A DNA stretch of 64,000 nucleotides from Mucilaginibacter sp. MD40 (GCF_002288635.1 NZ_NRSW01000001.1:2747852-2811851); one strand, 5' to 3'; positions 52,310 to 60,024 are shown, counted from the first letter of the stretch. Program-made: numbers and translations. The notes: a model not told the origin generated them from the letters alone.

Positions 52310-53410
52310 TTACTGATTATATACCTTCACCATAAATACATAATTTCGCAGCTTTTTTATTTGTTGCGGGCGGCTGAGGCTGGCCATAGTATTTTTAGTG
52401 TTTAAACTCAAAGTTTTTGTGAGCGAGTCTGCCGGGATATTAGATATAGACTTAAGCAGGTAGTTTGATTTTACTGCAAAGCCAACACCCATTGCCTCTG
52501 TTTGCTTACCGTTTATAATACCGATGATGTTGCCTTTATTGTCAAGCAGCGGACCACCGCTGTTGCCAGGATTAACCGGTATGTATAATTCATACTCAGT
52601 AGTATCACCTTTAAAACCGGTAGCGCCAGTTAAAGCTCCCGGAGCTATTTTTATATCGTTACCCGGATAACCGATGGTGTAAACCTCTTCACCAAGGTCG
52701 CTTTTAGCCTTTTTAAAGGTATAAGGTATTGGCCCGAGATTTTTGAAAGCAGTATCAATGATTTGAAGAAATGCGAGGTCATTAGCAGGATCAGTATAAA
52801 TAACTTTGGTGTGGAATGACTCTCCGGCATCATTTTGCACATATACACTATCACCGCCATTAACCACATGGAAGTTGGTTACAATGTACCCATTGCTACT
52901 AATAGCAAAACCAGTACCTCTGAATTTCGCATTAGCAGACGGGCCGCTTTTCACGGTATTAATGATATTTTGCTGCTGTTTACCCAGTCTGTCCTGTTGA
53001 GACTTAACACGTTCAACATCAGCTTTTAACTGTTGAAACCTTGGATCTTTGTTACTCAGGTCGCCTGTAATAAACAAGGTTAGCAAAACAGCCAATATTG
53101 CTACAGATGCGGCTACAGAAATTTTTGAATGGTGATTGCGCCACATTTGTACAATCCATGAAGGATGCGCCATCAGGTCATCTTTCAACGTGTGCACATC
53201 CACTTCCTGATGTATAGCATTTAAACGTGTCTCCAGGTTAACACGCTCATTGTACTGCTTAATTAATGAAGTGAAATTTTTGTGCTCTTCTACCTTTGCA
53301 CTAACAGCGTTATCTTTTTGACGCAAAAGCTCAAATTCTTCCCGTTCCTGCGGGGTCATCTCACCTGCCAGGTAACGGTCTATCATTTCCAAAAGTTGAT
53401 TATCTCTCAT
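52310..53410 (-). CDS. Membrane-anchored trypsin-like protease with anti-sigma-like N-terminus
   Basis: A 366-residue protein. The first 80 residues (MIDRYLAGEMTPQEREEFE) resemble the cytoplasmic part of anti-sigma factors in Bacteroidota. One membrane helix (about 97-115) follows, a coiled coil (about 122-152), then a trypsin/DegP-like protease domain with the catalytic His181 (VTNFHVV), Asp211 (NDLAFLQ) and Ser284 (PGNSGGPLLD). No PDZ domain is seen. ATG at 53410 is the start. It is 14 bases after the ECF sigma gene, so the pair are an operon. The likely role is to bind the sigma factor and to process itself or other periplasmic proteins; this is inference. Confidence 0.85.
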   Translation of the reverse strand: MRDNQLLEMIDRYLAGEMTPQEREEFELLRQKDNAVSAKVEEHKNFTSLIKQYNERVNLETRLNAIHQEVDVHTLKDDLMAHPSWIVQMWRNHHSKISVAASVAILAVLLTLFITGDLSNKDPRFQQLKADVERVKSQQDRLGKQQQNIINTVKSGPSANAKFRGTGFAISSNGYIVTNFHVVNGGDSVYVQNDAGESFHTKVIYTDPANDLAFLQIIDTAFKNLGPIPYTFKKAKSDLGEEVYTIGYPGNDIKIAPGALTGATGFKGDTTEYELYIPVNPGNSGGPLLDNKGNIIGIINGKQTEAMGVGFAVKSNYLLKSISNIPADSLTKTLSLNTKNTMASLSRPQQIKKLRNYVFMVKVYNQ

Positions 53411-53424
53411 ATGAATCTCACTTT

Positions 53425-53991
53425 TTATTGTTGAAAAAACAGCTTTTTCAACCTTTGCAAACACTTATATTTCTGTGTTTTCGCATTGTCAGCATTGGTA
53501 TAGCCAAATCGCTCACATATATCCTGCATGCTGCGGTTATGCATGTAAAAGTCTTCCATAATGGTTTTACAAGGCTCACCAAGCAACTTAAGGGCCTCTC
53601 CCATTTTATTGATTTGCATGTCACGCTCTTCATGGCGTTCCACCTCCTCCTCTACCGGCAGGTACTCTTCAAAATCTTTGATATTGCCTGCATTACGGTT
53701 AAGCTGTTTAAGCCTTTTAAGCCATAAGCGGCGACATACCGAGTATATATAGGTTTTGAGCTTACTGCTCAACTCAAAATCACCCCGCTTTATTTTATTG
53801 TAAAGAACTATAATCGCTTCCTGATAAATATCCTTGGCTTCATCTTCATCTCCATTATTATTGATGATGAGCTGTAAAACCATTGGAAAATAGGCTAAAT
53901 AAAGCTTTTTGAGTACACTATCAGAGTTATTCAGTATCCCTATGATCACTTCACTATCTGATGGTATCTCCACATTTAACTGATTATTCAC
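53425..53991 (-). CDS. ECF-type RNA polymerase sigma factor
   Basis: A 188-residue sigma factor with sigma-70 region 2 (DEDEAKDIYQEAIIVLYNKI, then LKTYIYSVCRRLWLKRLK) and a region 4-like helix-turn-helix near the end (DFYMHNRSMQDICERFGYTN, AKTQKYKCLQRLKK). The start is uncertain: GTG at 53991 sits next to an AAGGAG, and the predicted promoter (-10 at 53995-54001) would begin transcription at about the same place, so either it is leaderless or a GTG further in (53973) is used. It is followed by the protease/anti-sigma gene. It is likely autoregulated by the motif upstream. Confidence 0.86.
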   Translation of the reverse strand: MNNQLNVEIPSDSEVIIGILNNSDSVLKKLYLAYFPMVLQLIINNNGDEDEAKDIYQEAIIVLYNKIKRGDFELSSKLKTYIYSVCRRLWLKRLKQLNRNAGNIKDFEEYLPVEEEVERHEERDMQINKMGEALKLLGEPCKTIMEDFYMHNRSMQDICERFGYTNADNAKTQKYKCLQRLKKLFFQQ

Positions 53992-53994
53992 TCC

Positions 53995-54023
53995 TTAATA
54001 CTTTTTATATTAAATAGTAACCC
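53995..54023 (-). promoter_or_regulatory. Predicted ECF promoter of the sigma gene
   Basis: On the minus strand GGGTTAC (54023-54017), a 15-base spacer, and GTATTAA (54001-53995). Identical elements with the same spacing precede both heptad-repeat lipoprotein genes. The spacer sequence differs from the other two, so it is not simply a copy of them. Role inferred from conservation and position. Confidence 0.7.
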
Positions 54024-54158
54024 AAAAAATGCAAAAAAATAGCAAAAGGTAAATGGTGTAACCCCTTGCTGGTTTAAATGTTTTTTAAGCTTAAGCCGTT
54101 GTAAGTACAACGGCATCAATTTTGACTATTTAAATTAAACAATATAAAAATAACTATT

Positions 54159-54389
54159 ATGAAAATTAAAATTCACATGGTTGTATTGGCAATAAGTATC
54201 GCCACTACATTTGTTGCGTGCAAAGGTAATAATTCTACCCATGTACCGGATAGCACACGCAAGCAGGACAATAGTATGGTTGATAGCAGTGCAGGTAAAA
54301 ACGGTTCGGCTGCAGGCATTGACAGCGGCTATGATAAATCGGGCAGTGGAGGTACCGATACAATAGAACCTCCTTCAAAAAAGCCATAA
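54159..54389 (+). CDS. Small lipoprotein
   Basis: A 76-residue lipoprotein: signal peptide MKIKIHMVVLAISIATTFVA followed by the lipobox cysteine (residue 21) and KGNNSTHVPDSTRK, then a Ser/Gly/Asp-rich, low-complexity mature part. It stands divergent from the ECF sigma gene and upstream of the two heptad lipoproteins, with which it shares the CKG start. It lacks the GGGTTAC element of its neighbours. Function unknown. Confidence 0.6.
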   Translation: MKIKIHMVVLAISIATTFVACKGNNSTHVPDSTRKQDNSMVDSSAGKNGSAAGIDSGYDKSGSGGTDTIEPPSKKP

Positions 54390-54440
54390 AGCATACTTTT
54401 AAGTTGTCTGCAGCTAAGTTGTAATAAAAAATTTAAGAAT

Positions 54441-54469
54441 GGGTTACCTTTTTGGTGTTTGGGTATTAA
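54441..54469 (+). promoter_or_regulatory. Predicted ECF promoter of heptad lipoprotein 1
   Basis: GGGTTAC (54441-54447), a 15-base spacer, GTATTAA (54463-54469), with the ATG 46 bases downstream. It has exactly the form of the element upstream of the ECF sigma gene. Confidence 0.7.
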
Positions 54470-54515
54470 TTGGCGTATTTAACAAGATACTTATATTAAT
54501 TAAAACAAACACAAA

Positions 54516-54740
54516 ATGAAAAATTCATTCAAAGTTGCTTTCTTAGCTCTTGCTATCGCTGTTTCAGCTGCTGCCTGCAAAGGTTCTGGTTCATCTTCTT
54601 CTGCAGATTCTGCTAAAACAGATTCAGCTGCTGCTAAAGTTGATTCAGCCGCTACTAAAGTTGACTCTGCTGCTGCTAAAGTTGATTCAGCTGCTGCTAA
54701 AGTTGACTCTGCTGCAAAAAAAGACACTACTAAAAAATAA
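54516..54740 (+). CDS. Heptad-repeat lipoprotein 1
   Basis: A 74-residue lipoprotein with signal peptide MKNSFKVAFLALAIAVSAAA and the lipobox Cys21 (SAAACKGSG). The mature part is a serine linker (GSSSSAD) followed by four heptads DSAA(A/T)KV and a basic end KKDTTKK. Val at one and Ala at the other core position give the 3-4 spacing of a coiled coil, as in the Braun lipoprotein Lpp of enterobacteria. It is nearly identical to the next gene and has the ECF-type promoter element. No sequence similarity to Lpp is claimed. Likely an abundant periplasmic or outer-membrane helical spacer. Confidence 0.78.
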   Translation: MKNSFKVAFLALAIAVSAAACKGSGSSSSADSAKTDSAAAKVDSAATKVDSAAAKVDSAAAKVDSAAKKDTTKK

Positions 54741-54832
54741 TATAGCCCTTAATGGCTGATAAAAAATTACATTGTTAATTTTTTAAGTTTTTTAGAGTTT
54801 AAAGAGGTAATCTGCATTTTTTTCAAAAAAGT

Positions 54833-54861
54833 GGGTTACCTTTTTTAGTTATGGGTATTAA
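54833..54861 (+). promoter_or_regulatory. Predicted ECF promoter of heptad lipoprotein 2
   Basis: GGGTTAC (54833-54839), a 15-base spacer, GTATTAA (54855-54861), 39 bases before the ATG at 54901. Same form as at 54441 and at the sigma gene. Confidence 0.7.
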
Positions 54862-54900
54862 GTAATGAAAAAACTATTAAATCACTTAAAAAAACAAACA

Positions 54901-55119
54901 ATGAAAAATTCATTCAAAGTTGCTTTCTTAGCTCTTGCTATCGCTGTTTCAGCTGCTGCCTGCAAAGGTTCTGGTTCATCTTCATCTGCAGATTCTGCTA
55001 AAGCTGATTCAGCTAAAGTTGACTCTGCTGCTACTAAAGTTGACTCTGCTGCTGCTAAAGTTGATTCAGCTGCTGCTAAAGTTGACTCTGCTAAAAAAGA
55101 TACTGCTAAAAAAATGTAA
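54901..55119 (+). CDS. Heptad-repeat lipoprotein 2
   Basis: A 72-residue lipoprotein with the same signal peptide, lipobox (Cys21) and serine linker as lipoprotein 1, then DSAK units, three heptads DSAA(A/T)KV and a lysine-rich end. The first 30 codons are almost base-for-base those of lipoprotein 1, so this is a recent tandem duplication. An in-frame ATG at 54865 is upstream, but 54901 matches the start of the first copy. A strong terminator follows at 55133. Confidence 0.78.
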   Translation: MKNSFKVAFLALAIAVSAAACKGSGSSSSADSAKADSAKVDSAATKVDSAAAKVDSAAAKVDSAKKDTAKKM

Positions 55120-55132
55120 TATCACTTTTAGT

Positions 55133-55173
55133 AATAAAAAAGCTCCCGTGGTTTTCCCGGGAGCTTTTTTATT
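55133..55173 (+). terminator. Strong intrinsic terminator after lipoprotein 2
   Basis: A perfect 16-base stem (55133-55148 and 55158-55173, core AAGCTCCCG) with a 9-base loop and a run of T. Confidence 0.93.
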
Positions 55174-55230
55174 GTCTACTCGTTTCAAAACATTGCTAAC
55201 TTTTTTTGTTTATTGCTAAAGCCAACATTT

Positions 55231-55668
55231 ATGAAATACTCGGATTGGAATAAGTTAAATAAAGAAGAAAAGGAAGGTATTCATTGGCGGCATCATCCGC
55301 ATATCCGTACCGCTAAAATATTTACGCTTTTAGCTGCATTCCTCTTCGGAATATTCATGCTAACGGTGTTCAGGAACAGGCGTGTACATGTAAATCGCAA
55401 ACCCAATCAGCTGGAAGCTTTCACGGTAGCTAAAATTTTCGTGAACGAACATTTAAAACAACCGGCTACATCTGTGTTCCCTAAAAATACATTTACAGCA
55501 AATATTGATACTGCGCGAGATAGCTATAATATTTCTTCTACGGTGTCTTCACAGGACAGTAGCGGTAAAATGCAGCAAAATTCATGGACAATACATTTAG
55601 CATATAAGGGAGGAGATTGGGCTAACCCAAAAAGCTGGCAAATGTTAGAACTTAACATTAGCAAATAA
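55231..55668 (+). CDS. Hypothetical single-pass membrane protein
   Basis: About 145 residues. The first 30 residues are charged (WNKLNKEEKEGIHWRHHPHI), one membrane helix follows (IFTLLAAFLFGIFMLTVF), and the rest, about 90 residues, is probably periplasmic with mixed beta strands (SWTIHLAYKGGDWANPKSW). ATG at 55231 is chosen. A family is not recognised. It may belong to the stress group upstream but has its own spacing after the terminator. Confidence 0.6.
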   Translation: MKYSDWNKLNKEEKEGIHWRHHPHIRTAKIFTLLAAFLFGIFMLTVFRNRRVHVNRKPNQLEAFTVAKIFVNEHLKQPATSVFPKNTFTANIDTARDSYNISSTVSSQDSSGKMQQNSWTIHLAYKGGDWANPKSWQMLELNISK

Positions 55669-55681
55669 TAGTATAATATAA

Positions 55682-55718
55682 TTAGGGTAAAAATTTTTTA
55701 ATAAAGTCTTTACCCTAA
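55682..55718. terminator. Hairpin between convergent small genes
   Basis: TTAGGGTAAA (55682-55691) and TTTACCCTAA (55709-55718) are perfect complements with a 17-base A/T loop, between the ends of the membrane protein gene and the small lipoprotein gene. Confidence 0.6.
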
Positions 55719-55725
55719 GCTTCGT

Positions 55726-55893
55726 TTATGATCTGCCCCGGAAAGCAGAAATGATCCAAATAATAACGATAATAACAACAATAACCGCAATTACACCAAC
55801 GGCCGCGCCGGCTTTAAATATTCCACCAATAACCTCGCATCCACTGAATGTGAATACCAGCAATGCAAGCGCCAGATAGTTTAGTTTTTTCAT
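55726..55893 (-). CDS. Small lipoprotein with membrane helix (55 residues)
   Basis: A short gene encoding MKKLNYLALALLVFTFSGC, with a lipobox cysteine at residue 19, then a glycine/alanine segment and a very hydrophobic helix (AVIVVIIVIIWIISAF), ending RGRS. Similar small proteins are frequent in Sphingobacteriaceae but have no known function. The reading frame, start and stop are clear. Confidence 0.65.
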   Translation of the reverse strand: MKKLNYLALALLVFTFSGCEVIGGIFKAGAAVGVIAVIVVIIVIIWIISAFRGRS

Positions 55894-55980
55894 GATAGAT
55901 TAATGTAAGATTTATAGCTAAATCATTTACAATAATCAGACCATCAATGAGTATTTAGTTGCTACCCATTGTTTAATACG

Positions 55981-56097
55981 TCATTCTTCAATTTCTGCGG
56001 GTTCTACAGGTAAAAATTGTACTGCAATCAATACAATTGTAATAGCGGCTAAACTCATAGGTACAAGTACCTCTACAGCTGACATAAAAAGTTCCAT
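55981..56097 (-). CDS. Possible very small membrane protein (38 residues)
   Basis: A short frame encoding MELFMSAVEVLVPMSLAAI, then a hydrophobic stretch TIVLIAVQFLP and an acidic end EPAEIEE. Such one-helix small proteins are often missed. It has no family match and no clear ribosome site. The rest of the 435-base gap between 55894 and 56328 is A+T-rich, and I see no other gene in it. Confidence 0.35.
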   Translation of the reverse strand: MELFMSAVEVLVPMSLAAITIVLIAVQFLPVEPAEIEE

Positions 56098-56328
56098 AGC
56101 AAATTATTGGGGGTTATAATTTAAAATACAAATTAACTATTCGCCGTCTCAAAAAAGCTGTTCACAGTAGCAATAACCTAATTTATTAATACTTTAATTA
56201 AATATGCAAGTAATGTTAATAACTTTTTAAAAAAATGTAAATAGTTTAAAAAATAAAGCTTTTTATAAATGCAAGACCACATTTAAGTGCATTTACGTTA
56301 ATATTGGCCAAACAAATAAACGCCTGTA

Positions 56329-57816
56329 ATGCATCATCATTTAATAGCACTTAACAATGTAAGCTTGAAATTTTCAGCTTTTGAGGTACTTAGCAATATT
56401 AATTTAAATATCGATGCTGGTGAGCATAGGGCAATTATCGGTAAAAGCGGTTCAGGTAAAACTGTGCTGTTGCAAGTATTGGCAGGTAATATTAGGGTAA
56501 ACAGCGGGCAAGTCGATTATCATTTTACAGATCCGGCAAACGCAAATGACGAACAATCCTATGATTTTCAGCAGTTCATAGCCTTTGCAGCTAACAAGCA
56601 TCATTTTAGAAATCTATCCAATACCAACGAGCTATATTATCAGCAACGTTACAACTCGTCTGACTCTGAAGACGCGTTAACCGTAAATCAATATCTGCAT
56701 CAAATTAAACCCAATAAACATAAAATACCTTATTGGACAGTTAGTAAAACGCTGAAAGCATTAAACCTCGATAGCCTGGCTGATAAAGCGGTCATTAAAC
56801 TTTCAAATGGCGAAACAAAGCGACTAATGATCGCGGCAGCATTATTAAAAAACCCTGTAGCGTTGCTGTTAGACAACCCTATGACGGGCCTTGATGTACA
56901 AACACGCGAATACTTTAATGCCCTCTTCGATGAAATCGCCTCATCCGGAATTACCATGATTATGGTAACGTCGCCGGTAGAAATACCAGCCATCATTAAA
57001 AAGATAACCGTTATGGATGGCGGAAGTATTAGTGCCGATATTGAAGCCGATGACTTTGTGGCTACGGACAGTTTTAATGAACAAATTAGTATTGATGATA
57101 AAGCCATAATGGCGTTAACGCATACTAATTCAAAGCATCAATACAAGCATATTGTGAATATGCAGCATGTAAACATTAGCTATGGCGATAAAAACATATT
57201 ATCAGACATCAACTGGCAGGTTTTACCCGGCGAACGCTGGGCACTCTTAGGCGCTAACGGCGCGGGCAAATCAACCCTCTTGAGCTTAATTAATGGCGAT
57301 AACCCTCAAGTTTACGCAAACAACATTATTTTGTTTGACCGCAAAAGAGGTACCGGCGAGAGCATATGGGATATTAAAAGTAAGATAGGTTTTGTTTCAC
57401 CCGAGCTTTATCAATATTTTCCTTCTGATAATTCATGCCTGCAAGTGGTGGAAAGCGGATTTTATGATACCCTTGGTTTGTTTAGGCCGAGTATACAGCC
57501 CCGCGCTGATTTGGCGCTTAAATGGATGAAAGCGCTTGAAATTGAAAAGTATAGCCGCACCTTGCTAAAAAATATACCTGCAAGCGCCCAAAGGCTATGC
57601 CTGCTGGCACGTGCGCTTATCAAAAACCCTGACCTATTAATATTCGACGAACCTTGCCAGGGACTTGACCATCATCAGCAACAACACTTTAAAACTACAA
57701 TTGATACTATCTGCGCGAATAGCCATGTATCCATGATCTATGTAACGCATTATGAACACGAAATTCCTTCATGCGTGCATAAAATTCTGAAGCTGGATAA
57801 AGGTAGATCTATCTGA
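56329..57816 (+). CDS. ABC ATPase with two nucleotide-binding domains (ModF/PhrA-like)
   Basis: A 495-residue cytosolic protein with two fused ABC domains: the first with Walker A GKSGSGKTVL and signature LSNGETKRLMIAAALL, the second with GANGAGKSTLL and ASAQRLCLLARALI. Each has a Walker B region (ALLLDNPMTGLD, LLIFDEPCQGLD). No membrane subunit or substrate-binding protein is nearby. The arrangement resembles PhrA/ModF-type proteins with a role in molybdenum uptake or photorepair regulation, but this is only an analogy. Function uncertain. Confidence 0.82.
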   Translation: MHHHLIALNNVSLKFSAFEVLSNINLNIDAGEHRAIIGKSGSGKTVLLQVLAGNIRVNSGQVDYHFTDPANANDEQSYDFQQFIAFAANKHHFRNLSNTNELYYQQRYNSSDSEDALTVNQYLHQIKPNKHKIPYWTVSKTLKALNLDSLADKAVIKLSNGETKRLMIAAALLKNPVALLLDNPMTGLDVQTREYFNALFDEIASSGITMIMVTSPVEIPAIIKKITVMDGGSISADIEADDFVATDSFNEQISIDDKAIMALTHTNSKHQYKHIVNMQHVNISYGDKNILSDINWQVLPGERWALLGANGAGKSTLLSLINGDNPQVYANNIILFDRKRGTGESIWDIKSKIGFVSPELYQYFPSDNSCLQVVESGFYDTLGLFRPSIQPRADLALKWMKALEIEKYSRTLLKNIPASAQRLCLLARALIKNPDLLIFDEPCQGLDHHQQQHFKTTIDTICANSHVSMIYVTHYEHEIPSCVHKILKLDKGRSI

Positions 57817-57908
57817 TAGCTATTCGCAGTTAATTATAATTCGCTCTTATACTGACACCCAATTGTAAGCTTTAATCAGCAATACTTCGCCATTACAAGC
57901 ACACCACG

Positions 57909-57916
57909 TATATTTG
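57909..57916 (+). promoter_or_regulatory. Bacteroidota -7 box (TATATTTG) of mqnC
   Basis: TATATTTG fits TAnnTTTG and ends 4 bases before the mqnC ATG; TTCG at 57886-57889, spaced by 19 bases, is a poor -33. A leaderless message is possible. Confidence 0.45.
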
Positions 57917-57920
57917 TTGT

Positions 57921-59045
57921 ATGAATACAGCGGATTTGTTACAACGCGCTTTGGCTTTTGATTTTTTAAGCATAGAAGAAGGTGTTTACCTTTATCACAA
58001 CGCCCCTACTGCCGACCTCATGAACGTAGCCAATCAACTACGTAAAATACAGGTACCACATGGTAAAGTTACCTGGCAGATAGACCGTAATGTTAACACA
58101 ACCAATGTATGTATTGCCAACTGTAAGTTTTGCAACTTCTTTCGCAGGCCGGGACACGAAGAAAGTTACATAACCGATATTGAAACGTATAAGCGTAAAA
58201 TTGAAGAGACTTTCCGTTATGGCGGCGATCAACTGCTTTTACAGGGAGGCCATCACCCAGACCTTGGCCTCGAATTTTATACTACACTTTTCCGCCAGTT
58301 AAAGGATCTTTATCCTAAACTAAAACTGCACTCATTAGGCCCGCCGGAAATTGCGCACGTTGCCAAGTTGGAAGGCATGAGCCATATAGACGTATTAAGC
58401 GCAATGAAAGGTGCCGGCCTGGACTCGTTACCCGGCGCAGGCGCAGAAATATTGAACGACCGTGTTCGCCGCCTGATATCAAAAGGTAAATGTGGTGGTA
58501 AAGAATGGTTAGATGTGATGCGTGCTGCACACCAGATTAACCTGCCTACATCAGCCACCATGATGTTTGGACATATTGAAACAATTGAAGAACGCTTTGA
58601 GCACTTAGCTTGGATACGCGAAGTACAGTCTGAAAAACCAGAGGGACATTATGGGTTTATCGCCTTTATACCATGGCCTTTCCAGGACGATGGTACGCTA
58701 CTTAGAAAAGTACGGGGGATTACCAACAATGTAACCGGCGATGAATATATCCGGATGATAGCGCTGAGCCGTATAATGCTGCCAAACATAAAAAATATAC
58801 AGGCCTCATGGCTAACTGTTGGTAAACAGGTAGCTCAAATATGCCTCCATGCAGGAGCAAACGATTTCGGTTCAATCATGATTGAAGAAAATGTGGTATC
58901 AGCAGCCGGCGCTCCGCATAGGTTTACAGCAAAAGGCATACAGGACTCCATACGTGAGGCTGGTTTTGAGCCACAACTTCGCACCCAAAAATACGAATGG
59001 CGCGAGATACCTGTGGAGATCGAAGAACAGGTGATAGATTATTAG
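57921..59045 (+). CDS. mqnC: Cyclic dehypoxanthinyl futalosine synthase
   Basis: A radical SAM enzyme of the futalosine pathway of menaquinone synthesis. The cluster-binding cysteines are at Cys64, Cys68 and Cys71 in NVCIANCKFCNFF; other features are YGGDQLLLQGGHHPDLGLEF and the C-terminal NDFGSIMIEENVVSAAGA. At 374 residues it matches MqnC rather than MqnE. Menaquinone is the quinone that complex I reduces here. It is followed by scpB after 15 bases. Confidence 0.93.
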   Translation: MNTADLLQRALAFDFLSIEEGVYLYHNAPTADLMNVANQLRKIQVPHGKVTWQIDRNVNTTNVCIANCKFCNFFRRPGHEESYITDIETYKRKIEETFRYGGDQLLLQGGHHPDLGLEFYTTLFRQLKDLYPKLKLHSLGPPEIAHVAKLEGMSHIDVLSAMKGAGLDSLPGAGAEILNDRVRRLISKGKCGGKEWLDVMRAAHQINLPTSATMMFGHIETIEERFEHLAWIREVQSEKPEGHYGFIAFIPWPFQDDGTLLRKVRGITNNVTGDEYIRMIALSRIMLPNIKNIQASWLTVGKQVAQICLHAGANDFGSIMIEENVVSAAGAPHRFTAKGIQDSIREAGFEPQLRTQKYEWREIPVEIEEQVIDY

Positions 59046-59060
59046 GACATCCTTTACACA

Positions 59061-59621
59061 GTGGATAATTTAGAACAATACATAGAAGCGCTAATTTTTG
59101 CTTCGGAACAAGGTATACGTACCGAAGAACTTATTTATTGTTTACAGGCGACTTTTAATCATGATTTTACCACTGATGATATTGCCGTTCATCTAAGCAA
59201 TATCACTAAAAAATACAACCAATCTGTATTGGCTATTGAACTCGTAAAAATCAATAATAGTTATCAGTTTCTTACCAAAAAGGAATACCATACTGCTATA
59301 AGCCTGTTACAGATACAACGCTCAAAAAAGAAGTTAAGCCAGGCAGCGTTAGAAACTCTGGCTATTATTGCTTACAAACAACCGGTTACTAAAACAGATG
59401 TAGAGCAGATACGAGGTGTTAATTGTGATTATTCCATTCAAAAACTGTTAGAGAAAGAGCTGATAGCGATAAGCGGTAAGTCTGACGCCATAGGTAAGCC
59501 GATATTATATAGCACCAGTAATTTATTTATGGATTACTTTGGCATCAATAATATGAACGAACTCCCTCAGCTTAAAGAGATTACAGATGGCAGCTCCACA
59601 ATTGGTGAGCAAGTCGAATAA
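59061..59621 (+). CDS. scpB: Segregation and condensation protein B
   Basis: A 186-residue subunit of the SMC-ScpAB condensin complex, which organises and partitions the chromosome. It has two winged-helix domains: LEQYIEALIFASEQGI with its follow-up, and LSQAALETLAIIAYKQPVTK with EQIRGVNCDYSIQKLLEKEL. The start codon is GTG at 59061. It is in a likely operon with mqnC upstream and the acidic protein downstream. scpA is not in the window. Confidence 0.92.
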   Translation: MDNLEQYIEALIFASEQGIRTEELIYCLQATFNHDFTTDDIAVHLSNITKKYNQSVLAIELVKINNSYQFLTKKEYHTAISLLQIQRSKKKLSQAALETLAIIAYKQPVTKTDVEQIRGVNCDYSIQKLLEKELIAISGKSDAIGKPILYSTSNLFMDYFGINNMNELPQLKEITDGSSTIGEQVE

Positions 59622-59756
59622 ATTTAAAAATGATTTTTTATAAATAGGTTTTTAGTTATTTTTACCTGTAAATAAGCATGCCTTTAAGGCAGATAAATTA
59701 CGAGCAACAAACAACTGATCAATTTAAAAAAGTTTTAAAACGTAAAACATTTTAAG

Positions 59757-59942
59757 ATGGCGACTCCGAAAAAACCTTCTACCAAAAAAATTAGCGATGA
59801 GGACGATGACGACTTTGATGACCCACAACCGGGCAAAAAAGTTGCTGATGACGATGATGATTACGACGAGGATATGCCATTAGATGATGATCTGGGTGGT
59901 TTTGACGCCTATGATCCTTATGATGACGAAGACGACGATTAA
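59757..59942 (+). CDS. Very acidic small protein
   Basis: A 61-residue protein in which the first 12 residues are basic (MATPKKPSTKKI) and nearly all the rest is aspartate and glutamate (DEDDDDFDDPQPGKKV, VADDDDDYDEDMPLDDD). It is likely disordered. Aspartate-rich proteins of this sort are conserved in Sphingobacteriaceae without a known function. The gene is followed by a clear terminator, which marks it as expressed. It could bind metal ions or basic partners; this is a guess. Confidence 0.65.
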   Translation: MATPKKPSTKKISDEDDDDFDDPQPGKKVADDDDDYDEDMPLDDDLGGFDAYDPYDDEDDD

Positions 59943-59960
59943 AAAAATCATACAGTTATA

Positions 59961-59996
59961 AAAAGCATCCGGAACATTCCGGGTGCTTTTTTTTTT
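59961..59996 (+). terminator. Intrinsic terminator after the acidic protein gene
   Basis: AAAAGCATCCGGAA (59961-59974) and TTCCGGGTGCTTTT (59977-59990) form a stem with one G-T pair, followed by a run of ten T. Confidence 0.92.
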
Positions 59997-60024
59997 AGCT
60001 TAGCTCCCTGACCATATTTAGAGA

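Noticed and set aside
54600..55090. Regular short repeats that look like a CRISPR or minisatellite array
   Set aside because: They are in-frame codons of the DSAAAKV heptads in two lipoprotein genes; there are no unique spacers.
56329..57816. Missing ccmA of the cytochrome maturation system
   Set aside because: CcmA has one ATPase domain of about 200 residues, while this protein has two domains and lies more than 40 kb from the ccm locus.
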